Assembly (NCBI GenBank): GCA_910580155.1
Contig: CAJTWX010000010.1
Span: forward strand, 1-29,953
Direction of reading: 5' to 3'
Source: an uncultured Alphaproteobacteria bacterium
GTDB taxonomy: Bacteria > Pseudomonadota > Alphaproteobacteria > RF32 > CAG-239
DNA length: 29,953 bases
Part shown: piece after piece, positions 1 to 10,898 of the stretch
Layout of the letters: every line of letters begins with the position of its first letter
Numbering within the stretch: position 1 is the first letter of the stretch
Notes under the pieces: generated by a model
Told to the model about the DNA's origin: nothing
Database searches by the model: none
What the model saw: only the letters and a program-made list of their open reading frames with translations
Translations under genes and position numbers: made by a program

Positions 1-64
1 AAATTTATCTCCCGACCCCAAGAAATCAAACTTGAAGAATTAGTAAAATAGGAAAAACAGAACC

Positions 65-92
65 CCTCCCCCACCAATGGCAATGGGGGAGG
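65..92. repeat. Stem-loop downstream of rpoC
   Basis: Perfect 9-bp inverted repeat, CCTCCCCCA against TGGGGGAGG, separated by a 10-nt loop. It lies just past the rpoC terminator. On the minus strand a T-rich stretch follows, so it could be a second, backup terminator, but no clean T-run abuts the stem. It may instead be one of the degenerate C-rich/G-rich palindromes seen in other gaps of this window. Confidence 0.4.
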
Positions 93-113
93 AAATCCTT
101 GCATCACACATCT

Positions 114-144
114 AAAAAAGGGCCGCACACGGCAGCCCCTTTTC
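114..144 (-). terminator. Rho-independent terminator of rpoBC
   Basis: On the minus strand an AAAAGGGGCTGC / GCGGCCCTTTT stem (one bulged G, one G-U pair, loop about 5 nt) runs straight into a T-run. It starts about 20 nt past the rpoC stop codon, as expected for the end of the rpoB-rpoC transcript. Confidence 0.75.
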
Positions 145-165
145 TTTTTCTCAGCAACAAGCTTA

Positions 166-3100
166 TTACTCGGCAGAAGCCTCAGCCGGAGCTTCCAGCT
201 TTGCAGCTGCCTCTTCAGCACGCATAAGCTCAATCTCGCGGTCATTCTGCGCTGCCACTTTGCGAAGTGAGCGCAAAACGCTACCCGTACCAGCCGGAAC
301 AAGACGCCCGACGATAACGTTTTCTTTAAGCCCGTGCAAGCTGTCAACCTTGCCTTCAACCGCAGCTTCCGTAAGAACACGTGTTGTTTCTTGGAAGGAT
401 GCAGCAGAAATAAACGACTTCGTCTGCAAGCTTGCCTTGGTGATACCCAGCAATACCGGCGTAGCCTCTGCAGGTCTGCCACCCTCTTTTTCGGCTTTTT
501 CGTTAATGAGTTCAAACTCATCAGCGTCAACCTGTTCGCCCACCAGCAATGTGGTGTCGCCCGGAGCAGTAACTTCAACCTTTCTGAGCATCTGTGAAAC
601 GATAACCTCAATATGCTTGTCGTTAATCTTAACGCCTTGCATCCGGTAAACGTCTTGAACTTCCTTAACCAGATATTCAGCCAGTTTCTCAACACCCAAA
701 ACGCGCAGAATATCGTGCGGTGCCGGAGTTCCTTCAACCAGCATATCGCCTTTCTTAACTTGGTCGCCGTCTTGAACAACCAGACGTCTGCCCTTCGGAA
801 TGAGATATTCATATTCTTTGTCGTCATCAGTCTTAACCACAATGCGCTGTTTTGCTTTGTAGTCTTTGCCAAACTCGACAATACCGTCCACATCAGAGAT
901 AATCGCAGGGTCTTTCGGTTTGCGGGCTTCAAACAGCTCGGCAACGCGCGGCAGACCACCGGTAATATCTTTAGACTTCAAGCTCTCTTTCGGCAATCTT
1001 GCAATAATATCACCGGGGTTAATCTCGGTTCCGTTTTCAACGGCCAAAACCGCATCCACAGACAGATAGTAGCGCACTTCCTTGCCGTTATCAAATGTTA
1101 CCGGCTTACCCTTATTGTCTTTCAAAACGATAGACGGACGTAGGTTGGCGTGTGCATTAGCCCCGCCTCTCCAGTCAGTAACAGTTTTCGAAACGATACC
1201 GGTTGTCTCATCCTGCACTTCCTTAACCGAAACGCCGGAAATCAAGTCAACCAGTTCAACCTTACCGCCTTTTTCAGAGATAACCGGCGTTGTAAACGGA
1301 TCCCATTCAGCCACTTTCTGGCCTTTTTCAACATCCGCACCAACTTTCGCCAAAATCTTCGTACCATAAGGAATACGGTGACGGGATTTTTCACGTCCCT
1401 GATTATCGGTAATAACCACATCACAGTTACGGGAAAGAACAATCTGGTAGCCTTCCGCATTTTCAACCGTATGTGCATTCTCAAGCTGTAAAACGCCGGA
1501 GAACGGAACTTCAATGTTAGATTGTTCGGCAGACGCAGAAGCCGCACCACCAATGTGGAAGGTTCTCATCGTCAGCTGTGTACCCGGCTCACCAATGGAC
1601 TGTGCCGCAATCACGCCGACAGCCTCACCGACATTCACCGGCGTACCGCGTGCCAAGTCGCGTCCATAACAAGCCGCACAAACACCGTGTTCGGCTTCAC
1701 AAGTCAATACGGAACGAATCTTAACCTGTTCAACACCGGCTTTTTCTACCTTGTCAACATCGTTTTCATCAATCAGTTTGCCTTTCGGAACCAGCACTTC
1801 GCCGTTTTCAGGGTTCAAAATGTCTTCTTGTGCCGTACGACCCAAAATGCGCTCGCCGATAGAAGCAATCACATTGCCGCCATCCACAACCGGACGAACG
1901 ATAATACCGCGTTCGGTACCACAGTTAGTTTCGGTAATAACGACATCTTGCGCCACATCAACCAGACGGCGGGTCAGGTAACCGGAGTTAGCAGTCTTCA
2001 ACGCCGTATCCGACAAACCTTTACGCGCACCGTGCGTAGAACTGAAGAACTCAGACACCGTCAAACCTTCTTTAAAGTTTGAGATAATCGGTTGTTCAAT
2101 AATCGCACCATTCGGTTTTGCCATCAAACCACGCATACCGGCAAGCTGTCTCATTTGGTCTTTAGAACCACGCGCACCGGAATCGGCCATCATAAACACA
2201 GAGTTCATATACCCGTGGTCGATTTTGGAAATACCCTTCATCATCTCTTCAGTCAGCTTATAGTTACAAGCTGCCCAGATATCAATAACTTTGTTGTATT
2301 TCTCGCCTTGGGTAATCAAACCGTTTTGATATTGTTGTTCAAATTCTTTAACCTGCTTGGAAGTTTCTTCAATAAGCGTCTTCTTCGCATCCGGAACAAT
2401 CAAGTCGTCTTTACCAAACGAAATACCGGCCTTGCAGGCATTTTCAAAACCGAGCGCCATAATCTTGTCCACCATAATGCAGGTTTCTTTCTGCCCGCAA
2501 TAACGGTAAACCGTGTCAATAATCTCGCCGATTTCTTTCTTTCTGAGCAATCTGTTAACAAGAGAAATAGAGATTTTCTCATTATCGGGCAAAATGTCAG
2601 AAATAATGATACGTCCCGGAGTAGTTTCCAACAAACCGTAAACGCGTTCGCCTTTGTCGTTGACATAGTGCATACGGCACTTAATCTTCGCGTGCAAATC
2701 AACAGCTTTCGCATTGAGTGCAAGCATAACTTCGTTTACATCAGAGTAAACGCTCCCCTCGCCGATAACACCGTCTGCAACATATGACAGGTAGTAAATA
2801 CCCAAAACCATATCTTGTGACGGTACAATAATCGGCTTACCGGATGCCGGTGCCAAAATATTGTTTGTAGACATCATCAACACGCGCGCCTCTAATTGAG
2901 CCTCAATTGAGAGCGGAACGTGCACGGCCATTTGGTCACCATCGAAGTCCGCATTAAACGCCGTACATACGAGCGGATGCAGGTGAATAGCCTTACCTTC
3001 AACAAGAACCGGTTCAAACGCCTGAATACCCAAGCGGTGCAGCGTCGGCGCACGGTTTAACAGAACCGGATGCTCGCGGATAACTTCTTCCAGAATATCC

Positions 3101-4329
3101 CAAACTTCCACACGCTCTTTCTCAACCATTCTCTTCGCAGCTTTAATCGTTGTTGCCAAACCGTAAAGTTCAAGTTTTGCATAAACAAACGGCTTAAACA
3201 GCTCTAATGCCATCTTCTTCGGCAAACCGCACTGGTGCAGTTTGAGCTGCGGGCCAACGGTAATAACCGAACGTCCGGAATAGTCCACACGTTTACCCAA
3301 CAAGTTCTGACGGAAACGCCCCTGCTTACCTTTAAGCATATCCGACAAAGACTTCAGCGGGCGCTTATTCGTACCGGTAATTGCTCTTGCCCGGCGACCG
3401 TTATCAAACAATGCATCAACAGATTCCTGCAGCATTCTCTTTTCGTTACGGATAATAATATCCGGAGCGTGCAGTTCAATCAATCTCTTCAAACGATTGT
3501 TACGGTTAATCACGCGGCGGTACAAATCGTTCAAGTCCGAAGTCGCAAAACGGCCTCCGTCCAACGGAACGAGCGGGCGCAGCTCCGGCGGAATAACCGG
3601 CAATACGTCCAAAATCATCCATTCCGGCTTGGTGTTTGAGTCAAGGAAAGACTCAATAATCTTCAAGCGTTTAACCACTTTCTTGCGTTTTGCCTCAGAA
3701 GCAGACTCGCTCAATTCCTCACGAAGCGCTTTTCTTTCGGCTTCCAAATCAATGTTCGCCAAAATCTCTTTAATCGCTTCTGCACCAATACCGGCTTTAA
3801 ACGTATCCTCGCCAAACTCATCAAGCTTGTCCTGATACTCGTCTTCAGTCAACAACTGATATTGCTTCAAATCAGACAACCCCGGTTCGATAACAATGTA
3901 GCTCTCAAAGTAAAGTACGCGCTCCAATTGTTTCATCGGAATATCAGTAATCATCGAGATACGGGAAGGCAAAGACTTCAAGAACCAGATATGCGCAACT
4001 GGCGCTGCCAGTTCAATGTGTCCCATACGCTCGCGGCGTACTTTAGAAAGCGTTACCTCAACGCCGCACTTCTCGCAGACAATACCGCGGTATTTCATTC
4101 TCTTATATTTGCCGCACAAGCATTCATAATCCTTTACCGGACCAAAAATGCGCGCGCAGAACAAACCATCTCTTTCCGGCTTAAATGTGCGGTAGTTAAT
4201 GGTCTCAGGCTTTTTAACTTCGCCGTATGACCACGAACGGATTTGCTCCGGTGAGGCAATCGAGATTTTAATTTCATCAAAAGACTCGGAAACAGCCTGC
4301 TGACCAAAAAAATTCATAATATCGTTCAT
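166..4329 (-). CDS. rpoC: DNA-directed RNA polymerase subunit beta'
   Basis: Largest subunit of core RNA polymerase; it carries the active-site magnesium. The 1387-aa length is normal (E. coli 1407). The N-terminal zinc ribbon is visible as C70, C72, C85 and C88. The invariant catalytic loop NADFDGDQM lies at residues 459-467, with the three metal-binding Asp at 461, 463 and 465. The second zinc site is seen in the later half as a Cys after 'ETN' and three Cys in the segment [15 protein letters not shown]. The ATG is preceded by AAGGAG on the minus strand, 21 nt beyond the rpoB stop, so the two genes are one operon. An in-frame ATG at codon 5 is possible but has poorer spacing. Nothing in the gene looks broken. 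Confidence 0.99.
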   Translation of the reverse strand: MNDIMNFFGQQAVSESFDEIKISIASPEQIRSWSYGEVKKPETINYRTFKPERDGLFCARIFGPVKDYECLCGKYKRMKYRGIVCEKCGVEVTLSKVRRERMGHIELAAPVAHIWFLKSLPSRISMITDIPMKQLERVLYFESYIVIEPGLSDLKQYQLLTEDEYQDKLDEFGEDTFKAGIGAEAIKEILANIDLEAERKALREELSESASEAKRKKVVKRLKIIESFLDSNTKPEWMILDVLPVIPPELRPLVPLDGGRFATSDLNDLYRRVINRNNRLKRLIELHAPDIIIRNEKRMLQESVDALFDNGRRARAITGTNKRPLKSLSDMLKGKQGRFRQNLLGKRVDYSGRSVITVGPQLKLHQCGLPKKMALELFKPFVYAKLELYGLATTIKAAKRMVEKERVEVWDILEEVIREHPVLLNRAPTLHRLGIQAFEPVLVEGKAIHLHPLVCTAFNADFDGDQMAVHVPLSIEAQLEARVLMMSTNNILAPASGKPIIVPSQDMVLGIYYLSYVADGVIGEGSVYSDVNEVMLALNAKAVDLHAKIKCRMHYVNDKGERVYGLLETTPGRIIISDILPDNEKISISLVNRLLRKKEIGEIIDTVYRYCGQKETCIMVDKIMALGFENACKAGISFGKDDLIVPDAKKTLIEETSKQVKEFEQQYQNGLITQGEKYNKVIDIWAACNYKLTEEMMKGISKIDHGYMNSVFMMADSGARGSKDQMRQLAGMRGLMAKPNGAIIEQPIISNFKEGLTVSEFFSSTHGARKGLSDTALKTANSGYLTRRLVDVAQDVVITETNCGTERGIIVRPVVDGGNVIASIGERILGRTAQEDILNPENGEVLVPKGKLIDENDVDKVEKAGVEQVKIRSVLTCEAEHGVCAACYGRDLARGTPVNVGEAVGVIAAQSIGEPGTQLTMRTFHIGGAASASAEQSNIEVPFSGVLQLENAHTVENAEGYQIVLSRNCDVVITDNQGREKSRHRIPYGTKILAKVGADVEKGQKVAEWDPFTTPVISEKGGKVELVDLISGVSVKEVQDETTGIVSKTVTDWRGGANAHANLRPSIVLKDNKGKPVTFDNGKEVRYYLSVDAVLAVENGTEINPGDIIARLPKESLKSKDITGGLPRVAELFEARKPKDPAIISDVDGIVEFGKDYKAKQRIVVKTDDDKEYEYLIPKGRRLVVQDGDQVKKGDMLVEGTPAPHDILRVLGVEKLAEYLVKEVQDVYRMQGVKINDKHIEVIVSQMLRKVEVTAPGDTTLLVGEQVDADEFELINEKAEKEGGRPAEATPVLLGITKASLQTKSFISAASFQETTRVLTEAAVEGKVDSLHGLKENVIVGRLVPAGTGSVLRSLRKVAAQNDREIELMRAEEAAAKLEAPAEASAE

Positions 4330-4350
4330 ATTTCAAAAACTCCTTTATCT

Positions 4351-7300
4351 TTAGGCTTCTTCTTCGTTCAACATCTCAACGTTTAAGCACAAGGATTTGA
4401 TTTCCTTAACCAAAACGTTAAAGCTCTCCGGAACGCCCGACTCAAAACTGTCTTCGCCGCGAACAATCGACTCATAAACTTTCGTTCTGCCGTTCACGTC
4501 ATCGGACTTAACCGTCAACATTTCTTGCAATGTGTATGCCGCACCGTAAGCTTGCAGCGCCCATACCTCCATCTCACCGAAACGTTGACCACCGAATTGG
4601 GCTTTACCACCCAGCGGCTGCTGTGTAACAAGACTGTACGGACCAACCGAACGAGCGTGCATTTTCTCGTCAACGATGTGGTGCAGCTTAATCATATAGA
4701 TGATACCAACGGTCACCTTACGGTCAAACTTCTCGCCGGTACGTCCGTCATACAAATCAATCTGACCCGAAGTCGGCAAGCCTGCCATCGTAAGCATACG
4801 GTTAATATCGTCACCGTTTGCACCGTCAAATACCGGCGTTGCCATCGGAATACCGTTTTTGAGGTTGCCGATCATCTCAAGTTTCTCCGGCTCGCTCAAG
4901 GTTTCGATTTCGCGCTTATATTGCTTTTCACCATAAATCTCAACTAATTTCTGGTTCAACTCGTCAATGGTCTTTTCACCGCGCTTATACTGTTCGCAAA
5001 GTTCGTTCAGCTGTTTGCCGAGTTCTTTTGCTGCCCAGCCCAAGTGCGTTTCTAAAATTTGTCCCACGTTCATACGCGAAGGCACACCGAGCGGGTTTAA
5101 CACGATATCAACCGGCGTCCCATCTTCGGTATAAGGCATATCTTCAAGCGGCAATACGCGTGAAACCGTACCTTTGTTACCGTGACGACCGGCCATCTTA
5201 TCACCGGTTTGCATCTTACGCTTGGTCGCAATAAACACTTTAACCTGTTTCAAAACACCCGGCAGCAAATCATCACCGCGCTGAACTTCTTCAACCTTTT
5301 GTTCAAAGTGTTTCTGAACTTTATCCAGACGAGCATTAAACGCATTTGTAAATTCTTCAATGCGGCTCATCAGCTCTTCATCTTTAATCACGATTTTGCC
5401 AAGCTGATATTCCGGAATATTTTTCAACACTTCGTCAGTCAAAACGAGTTTCTTCGCAATGCCTTTCGGCGCGTCAACCACCGTCTGCCCCAACAGCATT
5501 TCTTTTAAGCGCTGATTGTAACTCTTGCGGACGATGTTCATTTCGTCGTCGCGGTCTTTCGCAAGCTTCGAGATTTCAGCCTGTTCAATCGCCAGCGCGC
5601 GTTCGTCTTTTTCAACGCCGCGGCGGTTAAACACCTGAACGTCAACAACAACGCCCTCAATACCCGGCTGTGCGCGCAAAGAGGTGTCGCGAACATCACT
5701 TGCTTTCTCGCCGAAGATAGCGCGAAGCAATTTCTCCTCAGGCGTTACAACGCTTTCACCCTTCGGGGTTACTTTACCAACGAGAATATCACCGGCTTTA
5801 ACTTCCGCACCGATATAAATAATACCAGACTCGTCAAGGTTACGCAGAGCATCTTCACCAACATTCGGAATATCGCGGGTAATTTCTTCCTGACCGAGTT
5901 TCGTATCGCGCGCCATAACCTCAAATTCTTCAATGTGCAAAGAGGTCAAAACGTCATCGCGGGAAATTCGCTCTGAAAGCAAAATCGCATCCTCGTAGTT
6001 CAAACCGTTCCACGGCATAAACGCCACAAGAACGTTTTTGCCAAGTGCCAGCTCGCCCATATCCGTACACGGACCATCTGCAATAATATCACCGGCTTTA
6101 ATCATATCGCCGACTTTAACCAAAGGAACTTGGTTAATGCAGGTGTCTTGGTTGGAGCGACGGAATTTCGACAAACGATAAATTTCCACACCCATATCGG
6201 CAACGTTATTGTCGTGCGAGCGGATAACGATACGATTCGCATCCACAGCCACAACTTCACCGTCATATTTGGCAACCAAAGTCGCACCGGAATCCTTCGC
6301 AACCGTCGCTTCAATACCGGTACCGACAAGCGGAGCTTCCGAACGGAGCAACGGCACACCTTGCTTCTGCATGTTTGAACCCATCAACGCACGGTTCGCG
6401 TCATCGTTCTCCAAAAACGGAATAAGCGCTGCCGCTACAGAAACGAGCTGTTTCGGCGATACGTCAATAAAGTTGATTTCTTCCGGTTTCGCAAAGATAA
6501 CCTCACCGGCTTTGCGGCAAGTAATCAAATCGTTTTCAAAGTGACCGTCTTCCTTAACTTTCGCATTTGCTTCCGCCATCACATAACGAGACTCTTCATC
6601 AGCAGACAAATAAACCACGTCATTTGTCACCACGCCGTCAACCACTTTACGATACGGGCATTCAATAAAGCCATATTTATTAATGCGCGCATACGTAGAC
6701 AACGCGTTAATCAAACCAATGTTCGGTCCTTCCGGTGTTTCAATCGGGCAGATACGACCATAGTGGGTCGGATGCACGTCGCGGACTTCAAAGCCTGCAC
6801 GATCACGGCTCAAACCACCAGGGCCTAACGCAGACAAACGGCGCTTGTGAGTAACCTCGGAAAGCGGGTTATTCTGGTCCATAAATTGTGACAGCTGCGA
6901 AGAACCGAAGAACTCGCGGATAACAGCGGCAATCGGTTTTGCATTCACCAAATCCTGCGGCTTAACATTGTTCAAAACTTCCGAGCTCATCTTCTCGCGG
7001 ATAGCTCTTTCCATTCTCAAAAGCCCCATACGGTATTGGTTTTCCATCAACTCACCGACAGAACGCACACGACGGTTACCCAAGTGGTCAATATCATCCA
7101 CTTCACCTTTGCCGTCACGCAGTTCTACCATATGCTTAACCACGCGCAAAATATCATCTTTACGCAAAATATGGCAGGTATCCGGAGCATCTGCAAACGG
7201 AATATCCAAAGCCGAATTCATCTTCACGCGACCAACCGAAGAAAGGTCATATCTTTCCTCGTCAAAAAACAGATTTTTGAAAATAGCTTCAGATGCTTCC

Positions 7301-8535
7301 AAAGTCACCGGCTCACCCGGACGCATAACTTTGTAAATATCCCCCAGAGCTTCTTCGCGGTTATGGTTTTTATCAGCTTCCAAAGTGTTGCGGATATACG
7401 GGCCAACGTTAACATTGTCAATATACAATAAATCAAGCGTCTTGATTTTAGCCTCGTCAATCGCCTTCAAAACTTCTTCGTTCAGCTCGGCACCTGCATC
7501 GGCAATAACCTCTCCGGTTTTAGCCACAACCAGAGCCTTCGCCAAAAACTTGCCATACAGATATTCATCTTTAACCAAAAAGCTCTTCAAACCGTCTTCA
7601 ACCAGTTTCTTCGCGGTTCTCGGGGTAATTTTCTTGTCTTTTTCCCAAACGACTTTGTTGGTGTCTGCATCAACCAAATCAAAATCAAACTTCACGCCTC
7701 TCATTTTAGCTGCGTCAAATTCAATCTTCCAAGAGCCTTTTTTCGCCTTTTCAACGTGGCTGATTTCATAGAAATACTCTAAAATTTCTTCTTTGCTCAT
7801 TCCCTTAATTTCAGACGGGTCAAGCTTTTTGCCGGCTTTTTTCGCAGCTGCTAATTTTTCTTCTGTTTCTTTAGAGTACAAAGAATACAAGATTGTCGTC
7901 ACCGGCAGTTTACGGCGGCGGTCAATACGCGCATAAACCAAATCTTTGGCATCAAATTCAAAGTCTAACCAAGACCCGCGGTAAGGGATAATGCGGGCAG
8001 CAAACAAAAACTTACCGTTTGCAACCGTTTTGCCTTTATCGTGGTCAAAGAACACGCCCGGACTTCTGTGCATCTGCGAAACGACAACGCGCTCCGTACC
8101 GTTAACAATAAACGTACCTTTGTCCGTCATCAGCGGAATATCGCCCATAAACACATCTTGCTCTTTAATATCGTGAATGGATTTTGCACCCGTAGCCTCG
8201 TCCACGTCAAAAACGACCAAACGCAGCGTAGCCTTAACCGGCGCGGCATATGTCAGGTCACGTTTCATACATTCTTGAACATCATATTTCGGCTGGGACA
8301 ATTCGTATTTAACAAATTCCAAAACCCCGTTTCCTGCAAAATCACGAATAGGGAAAATAGACTTAAACACTTCTTCCAAACCAAATTCGCAGTGGTTGCC
8401 ATACATATCAACATTGTTGATAAAGCTGTTAAACGAACCGGTTTGAACTTCAATCAAATTCGGGATATCGGCAACCGCGTCGATTCGCCCGAAATTTTTT
8501 CTTACACGTTTTTTGCTCGTATAAGATTCTTTCAT
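4351..8535 (-). CDS. rpoB: DNA-directed RNA polymerase subunit beta
   Basis: Second catalytic subunit of RNA polymerase, 1394 aa (E. coli 1342). The extra length fits a Lys/Glu-rich lobe insertion around residues 205-300, common in alphaproteobacteria. The rifampicin pocket is intact: [15 protein letters not shown] and [18 protein letters not shown] give D553, H563 and S568, the equivalents of E. coli D516, H526 and S531, so the allele looks wild-type at the classic resistance positions. The start ATG follows AGAAGGA at good spacing. Unlike most bacteria, no rplJ or rplL lies upstream; instead there is a leader of about 267 nt behind its own promoter. Confidence 0.99.
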   Translation of the reverse strand: MKESYTSKKRVRKNFGRIDAVADIPNLIEVQTGSFNSFINNVDMYGNHCEFGLEEVFKSIFPIRDFAGNGVLEFVKYELSQPKYDVQECMKRDLTYAAPVKATLRLVVFDVDEATGAKSIHDIKEQDVFMGDIPLMTDKGTFIVNGTERVVVSQMHRSPGVFFDHDKGKTVANGKFLFAARIIPYRGSWLDFEFDAKDLVYARIDRRRKLPVTTILYSLYSKETEEKLAAAKKAGKKLDPSEIKGMSKEEILEYFYEISHVEKAKKGSWKIEFDAAKMRGVKFDFDLVDADTNKVVWEKDKKITPRTAKKLVEDGLKSFLVKDEYLYGKFLAKALVVAKTGEVIADAGAELNEEVLKAIDEAKIKTLDLLYIDNVNVGPYIRNTLEADKNHNREEALGDIYKVMRPGEPVTLEASEAIFKNLFFDEERYDLSSVGRVKMNSALDIPFADAPDTCHILRKDDILRVVKHMVELRDGKGEVDDIDHLGNRRVRSVGELMENQYRMGLLRMERAIREKMSSEVLNNVKPQDLVNAKPIAAVIREFFGSSQLSQFMDQNNPLSEVTHKRRLSALGPGGLSRDRAGFEVRDVHPTHYGRICPIETPEGPNIGLINALSTYARINKYGFIECPYRKVVDGVVTNDVVYLSADEESRYVMAEANAKVKEDGHFENDLITCRKAGEVIFAKPEEINFIDVSPKQLVSVAAALIPFLENDDANRALMGSNMQKQGVPLLRSEAPLVGTGIEATVAKDSGATLVAKYDGEVVAVDANRIVIRSHDNNVADMGVEIYRLSKFRRSNQDTCINQVPLVKVGDMIKAGDIIADGPCTDMGELALGKNVLVAFMPWNGLNYEDAILLSERISRDDVLTSLHIEEFEVMARDTKLGQEEITRDIPNVGEDALRNLDESGIIYIGAEVKAGDILVGKVTPKGESVVTPEEKLLRAIFGEKASDVRDTSLRAQPGIEGVVVDVQVFNRRGVEKDERALAIEQAEISKLAKDRDDEMNIVRKSYNQRLKEMLLGQTVVDAPKGIAKKLVLTDEVLKNIPEYQLGKIVIKDEELMSRIEEFTNAFNARLDKVQKHFEQKVEEVQRGDDLLPGVLKQVKVFIATKRKMQTGDKMAGRHGNKGTVSRVLPLEDMPYTEDGTPVDIVLNPLGVPSRMNVGQILETHLGWAAKELGKQLNELCEQYKRGEKTIDELNQKLVEIYGEKQYKREIETLSEPEKLEMIGNLKNGIPMATPVFDGANGDDINRMLTMAGLPTSGQIDLYDGRTGEKFDRKVTVGIIYMIKLHHIVDEKMHARSVGPYSLVTQQPLGGKAQFGGQRFGEMEVWALQAYGAAYTLQEMLTVKSDDVNGRTKVYESIVRGEDSFESGVPESFNVLVKEIKSLCLNVEMLNEEEA

Positions 8536-8593
8536 CTTTTTTAATCCTTCTGGTTAGATTTCTGCGACAATACTTATGAAACAACGCTTAAAA

Positions 8594-8689
8594 TCAAACA
8601 CTTGGCAACACACCCGCCTCATATCCGATTCGTAAACATTCTTCAACCCCGACCGCAGAAGGTTTATACGAAAACTTAAGTTTAAACAT
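8594..8689 (-). CDS. Possible 31-aa leader ORF upstream of rpoB
   Basis: An ATG-initiated frame of 31 codons (begins MFKLKFSY, ends AGVLPSV) lies wholly inside the rpoB leader and ends 58 nt before the rpoB start. A weak CGGA-type ribosome site precedes it. I recognise no family. Frames of this length arise by chance in about 270 nt, so it may be meaningless; it is recorded because it sits between a strong promoter and rpoB. Confidence 0.22.
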   Translation of the reverse strand: MFKLKFSYKPSAVGVEECLRIGYEAGVLPSV

Positions 8690-8709
8690 ATTTCCGGAGT
8701 CACTTACGC

Positions 8710-8735
8710 CCCTTAAAACTCTTTTGTTTCAAGGG
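8710..8735 (-). promoter_or_regulatory. Stem-loop in rpoB leader RNA
   Basis: In the minus-strand transcript CCCTTGAAAC pairs with GTTTTAAGGG (10 bp, one G-U) around the loop AAAAGA. No T-run follows, so it is not a terminator. It is a structured element in the untranslated leader; its function is unknown. Confidence 0.45.
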
Positions 8736-8767
8736 CTTGCACTTCGTTCTCCGTCAAATTCAAAATA

Positions 8768-8785
8768 ATTTTGTAATTACAAAAT
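8768..8785. promoter_or_regulatory. 18-bp perfect palindrome, possible rpoB operator
   Basis: ATTTTGTAATTACAAAAT is perfectly self-complementary with no spacer. It lies about 17-34 nt downstream of the expected start point of the rpoB promoter. A dimeric repressor bound here would block early elongation. An AT-rich palindrome this long is unlikely but not impossible by chance. Confidence 0.4.
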
Positions 8786-8808
8786 GTTATATTTTTAAAG
8801 TCGCGCGC

Positions 8809-8837
8809 AGTATACCACCCGAAAAAATACTTTTCAA
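8809..8837 (-). promoter_or_regulatory. Sigma70-type promoter for rpoBC
   Basis: On the minus strand TTGAAA and TATACT are separated by exactly 17 bp, giving a start near 8802 and a leader of about 267 nt. This is the best promoter match upstream of rpoB and fits the absence of rplJL. Confidence 0.6.
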
Positions 8838-8943
8838 CATATTTTTTAGTTTTATCTCTAAAATTAACTTTGTTTTAACCTTTTAAATGTCAGCCGTCCG
8901 AATCGCCCTTCCCTATATTACCCGCCACACTGCCGCAGCCCAC

Positions 8944-8972
8944 TTGACAAATCCTCAAAACACATCTATAAC
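8944..8972 (+). promoter_or_regulatory. Promoter for the 134-aa gene
   Basis: Consensus -35 TTGACA and -10 TATAAC with a 17-bp spacer, ending 42 nt upstream of the ATG at 9015. Confidence 0.6.
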
Positions 8973-9014
8973 CACTACGAAAATTTATTTATTAACGCTA
9001 TTATTTCAAAAATT

Positions 9015-9419
9015 ATGAAACAAAAAAGCAATGTGCAAAAATGGTGCGCCCTTTTTGCTGAAATTCCGGTTCCCATCAACCTTATGTTGACCATCCTAAA
9101 AAATGACTCGGCCACTGCCGAACACATCATCTGGGAATATCTGCACACCAGTTGGCTGCCCCCGCGCGAAGCAAATCTGCAGGAACTCCGCCGGATAATG
9201 CCGAAAATCCGCAACGTTTTGCCCGTCTGGACACTGGATGAAAGCATTTTGCTCGCTTTATGCCGCAACAAGAATGCCTCCGAGTTTTTAAAACTCTACA
9301 TCATCTACAACGGCATCATACCAGAAAGCATCCGGCAGGAATTGCAAAAACACTCTGAAAAAAAAGAAATATTCAGGCTGTATAGCAAATGGGCTCAACC
9401 CGCCACACCGGAACTCTAG
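9015..9419 (+). CDS. Hypothetical protein, 134 aa
   Basis: Not recognised. The product is a soluble-looking, mostly helical protein with many Leu and charged residues, no signal peptide and no membrane segment; it begins MKQKSNVQKWCALFAE. Two features support a real gene: a near-consensus promoter ends 42 nt upstream, and a strong terminator starts 13 nt after the stop. There is no Shine-Dalgarno; the start context is TTTCAAAAATTATG, like the SD-less starts at 19343 and 24915, and TTA-TGA in another frame overlaps the ATG. It stands alone, convergent with the glycosyltransferase. No function is inferred. Confidence 0.7.
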   Translation: MKQKSNVQKWCALFAEIPVPINLMLTILKNDSATAEHIIWEYLHTSWLPPREANLQELRRIMPKIRNVLPVWTLDESILLALCRNKNASEFLKLYIIYNGIIPESIRQELQKHSEKKEIFRLYSKWAQPATPEL

Positions 9420-9428
9420 TGCACACAA

Positions 9429-9462
9429 AAAAAAGACTGTCCCCAAGACAGTCTTCTTTTTT
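9429..9462. terminator. Bidirectional terminator
   Basis: A perfect 9-bp stem, AAGACTGTC / GACAGTCTT, has a 5-nt loop (CCCAA), with an A-run on the left and TTCTTTTTT on the right. It can therefore stop transcripts from both the 134-aa gene (plus) and the glycosyltransferase (minus), whose stop codon lies 5 nt away. Confidence 0.85.
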
Positions 9463-10507
9463 AGATGCTTTTTCTTCTTAAAACAAAACACATTCCCAAC
9501 ACACGCAGCTCTTTCCCCATTTTATCGCGCGTATTTTTAATTGAAAACAGCTTTTGCCAAAAAGTCACCTCTTCCTTGCCTTTCGCTTTAATCTGCCCCT
9601 GCAAATTAAAATAATTATGCTCGCCTTTAAGCTCTTTTTCAGAATATTCACTTTCCAAGTAAGCTAGATAATCTTGCAAATACCCGATATTTTTGAGCCG
9701 GTTCTCATACGTCAAAAGCGAATAGCGAAACAACAAATTTGCACAGATTTTCATATCCATAACCCGCCTGTCTTCCCGCAATGCCTGAACATAATACGGC
9801 TGCCTGACCATATAATCGCGGCATAATAACTCCTTATCCAGCCCATATTGCGAAGCCATCGTCGACTCTTTACGAAAAATCCGGTATAAGTAATAACTTT
9901 TTCCAATCACATTGATAACCGGTTCATACATCGCACATTCCGTACAAAACAGCCCGTCTTCCGCCAACGGCACACCTTTGGCAAAACGAATATGATGTTC
10001 CTCAATAAAAGAACGTTTAAAAATCTTCGTCCAAACACTGCCGCCTAATTGCAGCAAAAACTCTCTTTTTGTGCAGCCTTTGCGCATAAACGCTTCCAGC
10101 ATATCTTTAAAACCCTGATTAACGCGCACCTCCGAACCGCACAAATTGTTAAACCCGAAAACAAATATGTCCGTATCCGAAAATCGTTCGGTTTGTGCCG
10201 CCAAGTCCTCATACATTGTATCAATTACTTTATCATCACCGTCAACAAAGCTGATATATTCGCCAGTTGCAGCATCCAAACCGGCATTGCGAGCTGCCGA
10301 CACGCCGGCATTTAGTTGGTGAATAACCTTAAGCCGGCTGTCCTTTGCCGCGTATTCATCCAAAATTTGCGCGCTTTCATCGCGGCTGCCGTCATCCACG
10401 GCAATCACTTCAATATCCCGAAACCGCTGGTTCAATATGCAGTCCAAACATTCCGGCAAATATGCTGCCACATTATAAACCGGAATAACTATCGAAAATT
10501 TAGTCAT
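9461..10507 (-). CDS. GT2-family glycosyltransferase
   Basis: Transfers a sugar from a nucleotide donor, probably in surface polysaccharide or glycan synthesis; the substrate cannot be told. The N-terminal GT-A fold is clear: FSIVIPVYN at residues 4-12, VDDGS at 37-41 and the metal-binding VDGDD at 88-92, with NAGVSAARNAG between them as in WcaA-like enzymes. The remaining ~240 residues are an uncharacterised C-terminal part without membrane helices. I place the start at the ATG of MTKFSIV because GGAG lies 8 nt upstream; a longer frame adds five residues (MQEYA) without a better site. Length is 348 aa. There are no polysaccharide genes beside it, so it is an isolated transferase. Confidence 0.93.
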   Translation of the reverse strand: MTKFSIVIPVYNVAAYLPECLDCILNQRFRDIEVIAVDDGSRDESAQILDEYAAKDSRLKVIHQLNAGVSAARNAGLDAATGEYISFVDGDDKVIDTMYEDLAAQTERFSDTDIFVFGFNNLCGSEVRVNQGFKDMLEAFMRKGCTKREFLLQLGGSVWTKIFKRSFIEEHHIRFAKGVPLAEDGLFCTECAMYEPVINVIGKSYYLYRIFRKESTMASQYGLDKELLCRDYMVRQPYYVQALREDRRVMDMKICANLLFRYSLLTYENRLKNIGYLQDYLAYLESEYSEKELKGEHNYFNLQGQIKAKGKEEVTFWQKLFSIKNTRDKMGKELRVLGMCFVLRRKSI

Positions 10508-10803
10508 TGCATACTCCTGCACAAAATACGTTTGTATAAAAATATCTACTTAACCACAAACGAACTAGCTATAATATATCCGAACTTATACACAATAATT
10601 TATCGGGTAAATAAAATGTTATATTCTTTTCTCCCCAAAGCCTATATCTATCCCAACTAAAGCTCTCTCTTTACTCCCCCCTATCTAACGAATTCCCCCT
10701 CCGAGAAGAAAGTAAGAGAGGGGACAACATATCATCCTCACTCTCTGAGGATTACCACACTCATCCTGTCGCCCATACCGCTGCTACCCACAGCTAAACC
10801 CAT
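10508..10803. other. Intergenic region, no gene seen
   Basis: AT-rich near the glycosyltransferase start (TATTATA-like boxes on the minus strand but no convincing -35), then C-rich and degenerate. A loose inverted pattern, CCCCCTCC against GAGAGGGG, around 10690-10722 resembles the C-rich/G-rich palindromes in other gaps. No coding frame or RNA gene is convincing. Confidence 0.5.
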
Positions 10804-10846
10804 TAAAAAACCGCTACTGCAAACCGTAAAGCCTGCGCGTAGCGGT
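10804..10846 (-). terminator. Terminator of the comM/Cys-rich operon
   Basis: ACCGCTAC pairs perfectly with GTAGCGGT (8 bp) around a 21-nt loop that can fold further, and on the minus strand TTTTTT follows. It lies about 50 nt past the stop of the Cys-rich protein gene. Confidence 0.7.
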
Positions 10847-10861
10847 ACATTACTCTCAACC

Positions 10862-10892
10862 CGCCGCAACCCAACATTATGCAGGTGCGGCG
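10862..10892 (-). repeat. Stem-loop just after the Cys-rich gene
   Basis: CGCCGCA pairs perfectly with TGCGGCG across 17 nt, between the stop codon and the terminator. It has no T-run. It may be an mRNA 3'-end structure or part of a two-hairpin terminator. Confidence 0.4.
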
Positions 10893-10898
10893 CTGCCA

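Noticed and set aside
8536..8900. Hidden rplJ or rplL upstream of rpoB
   Set aside because: Neither strand encodes L10 or L7/L12 motifs, and the space is too small for rplJ.
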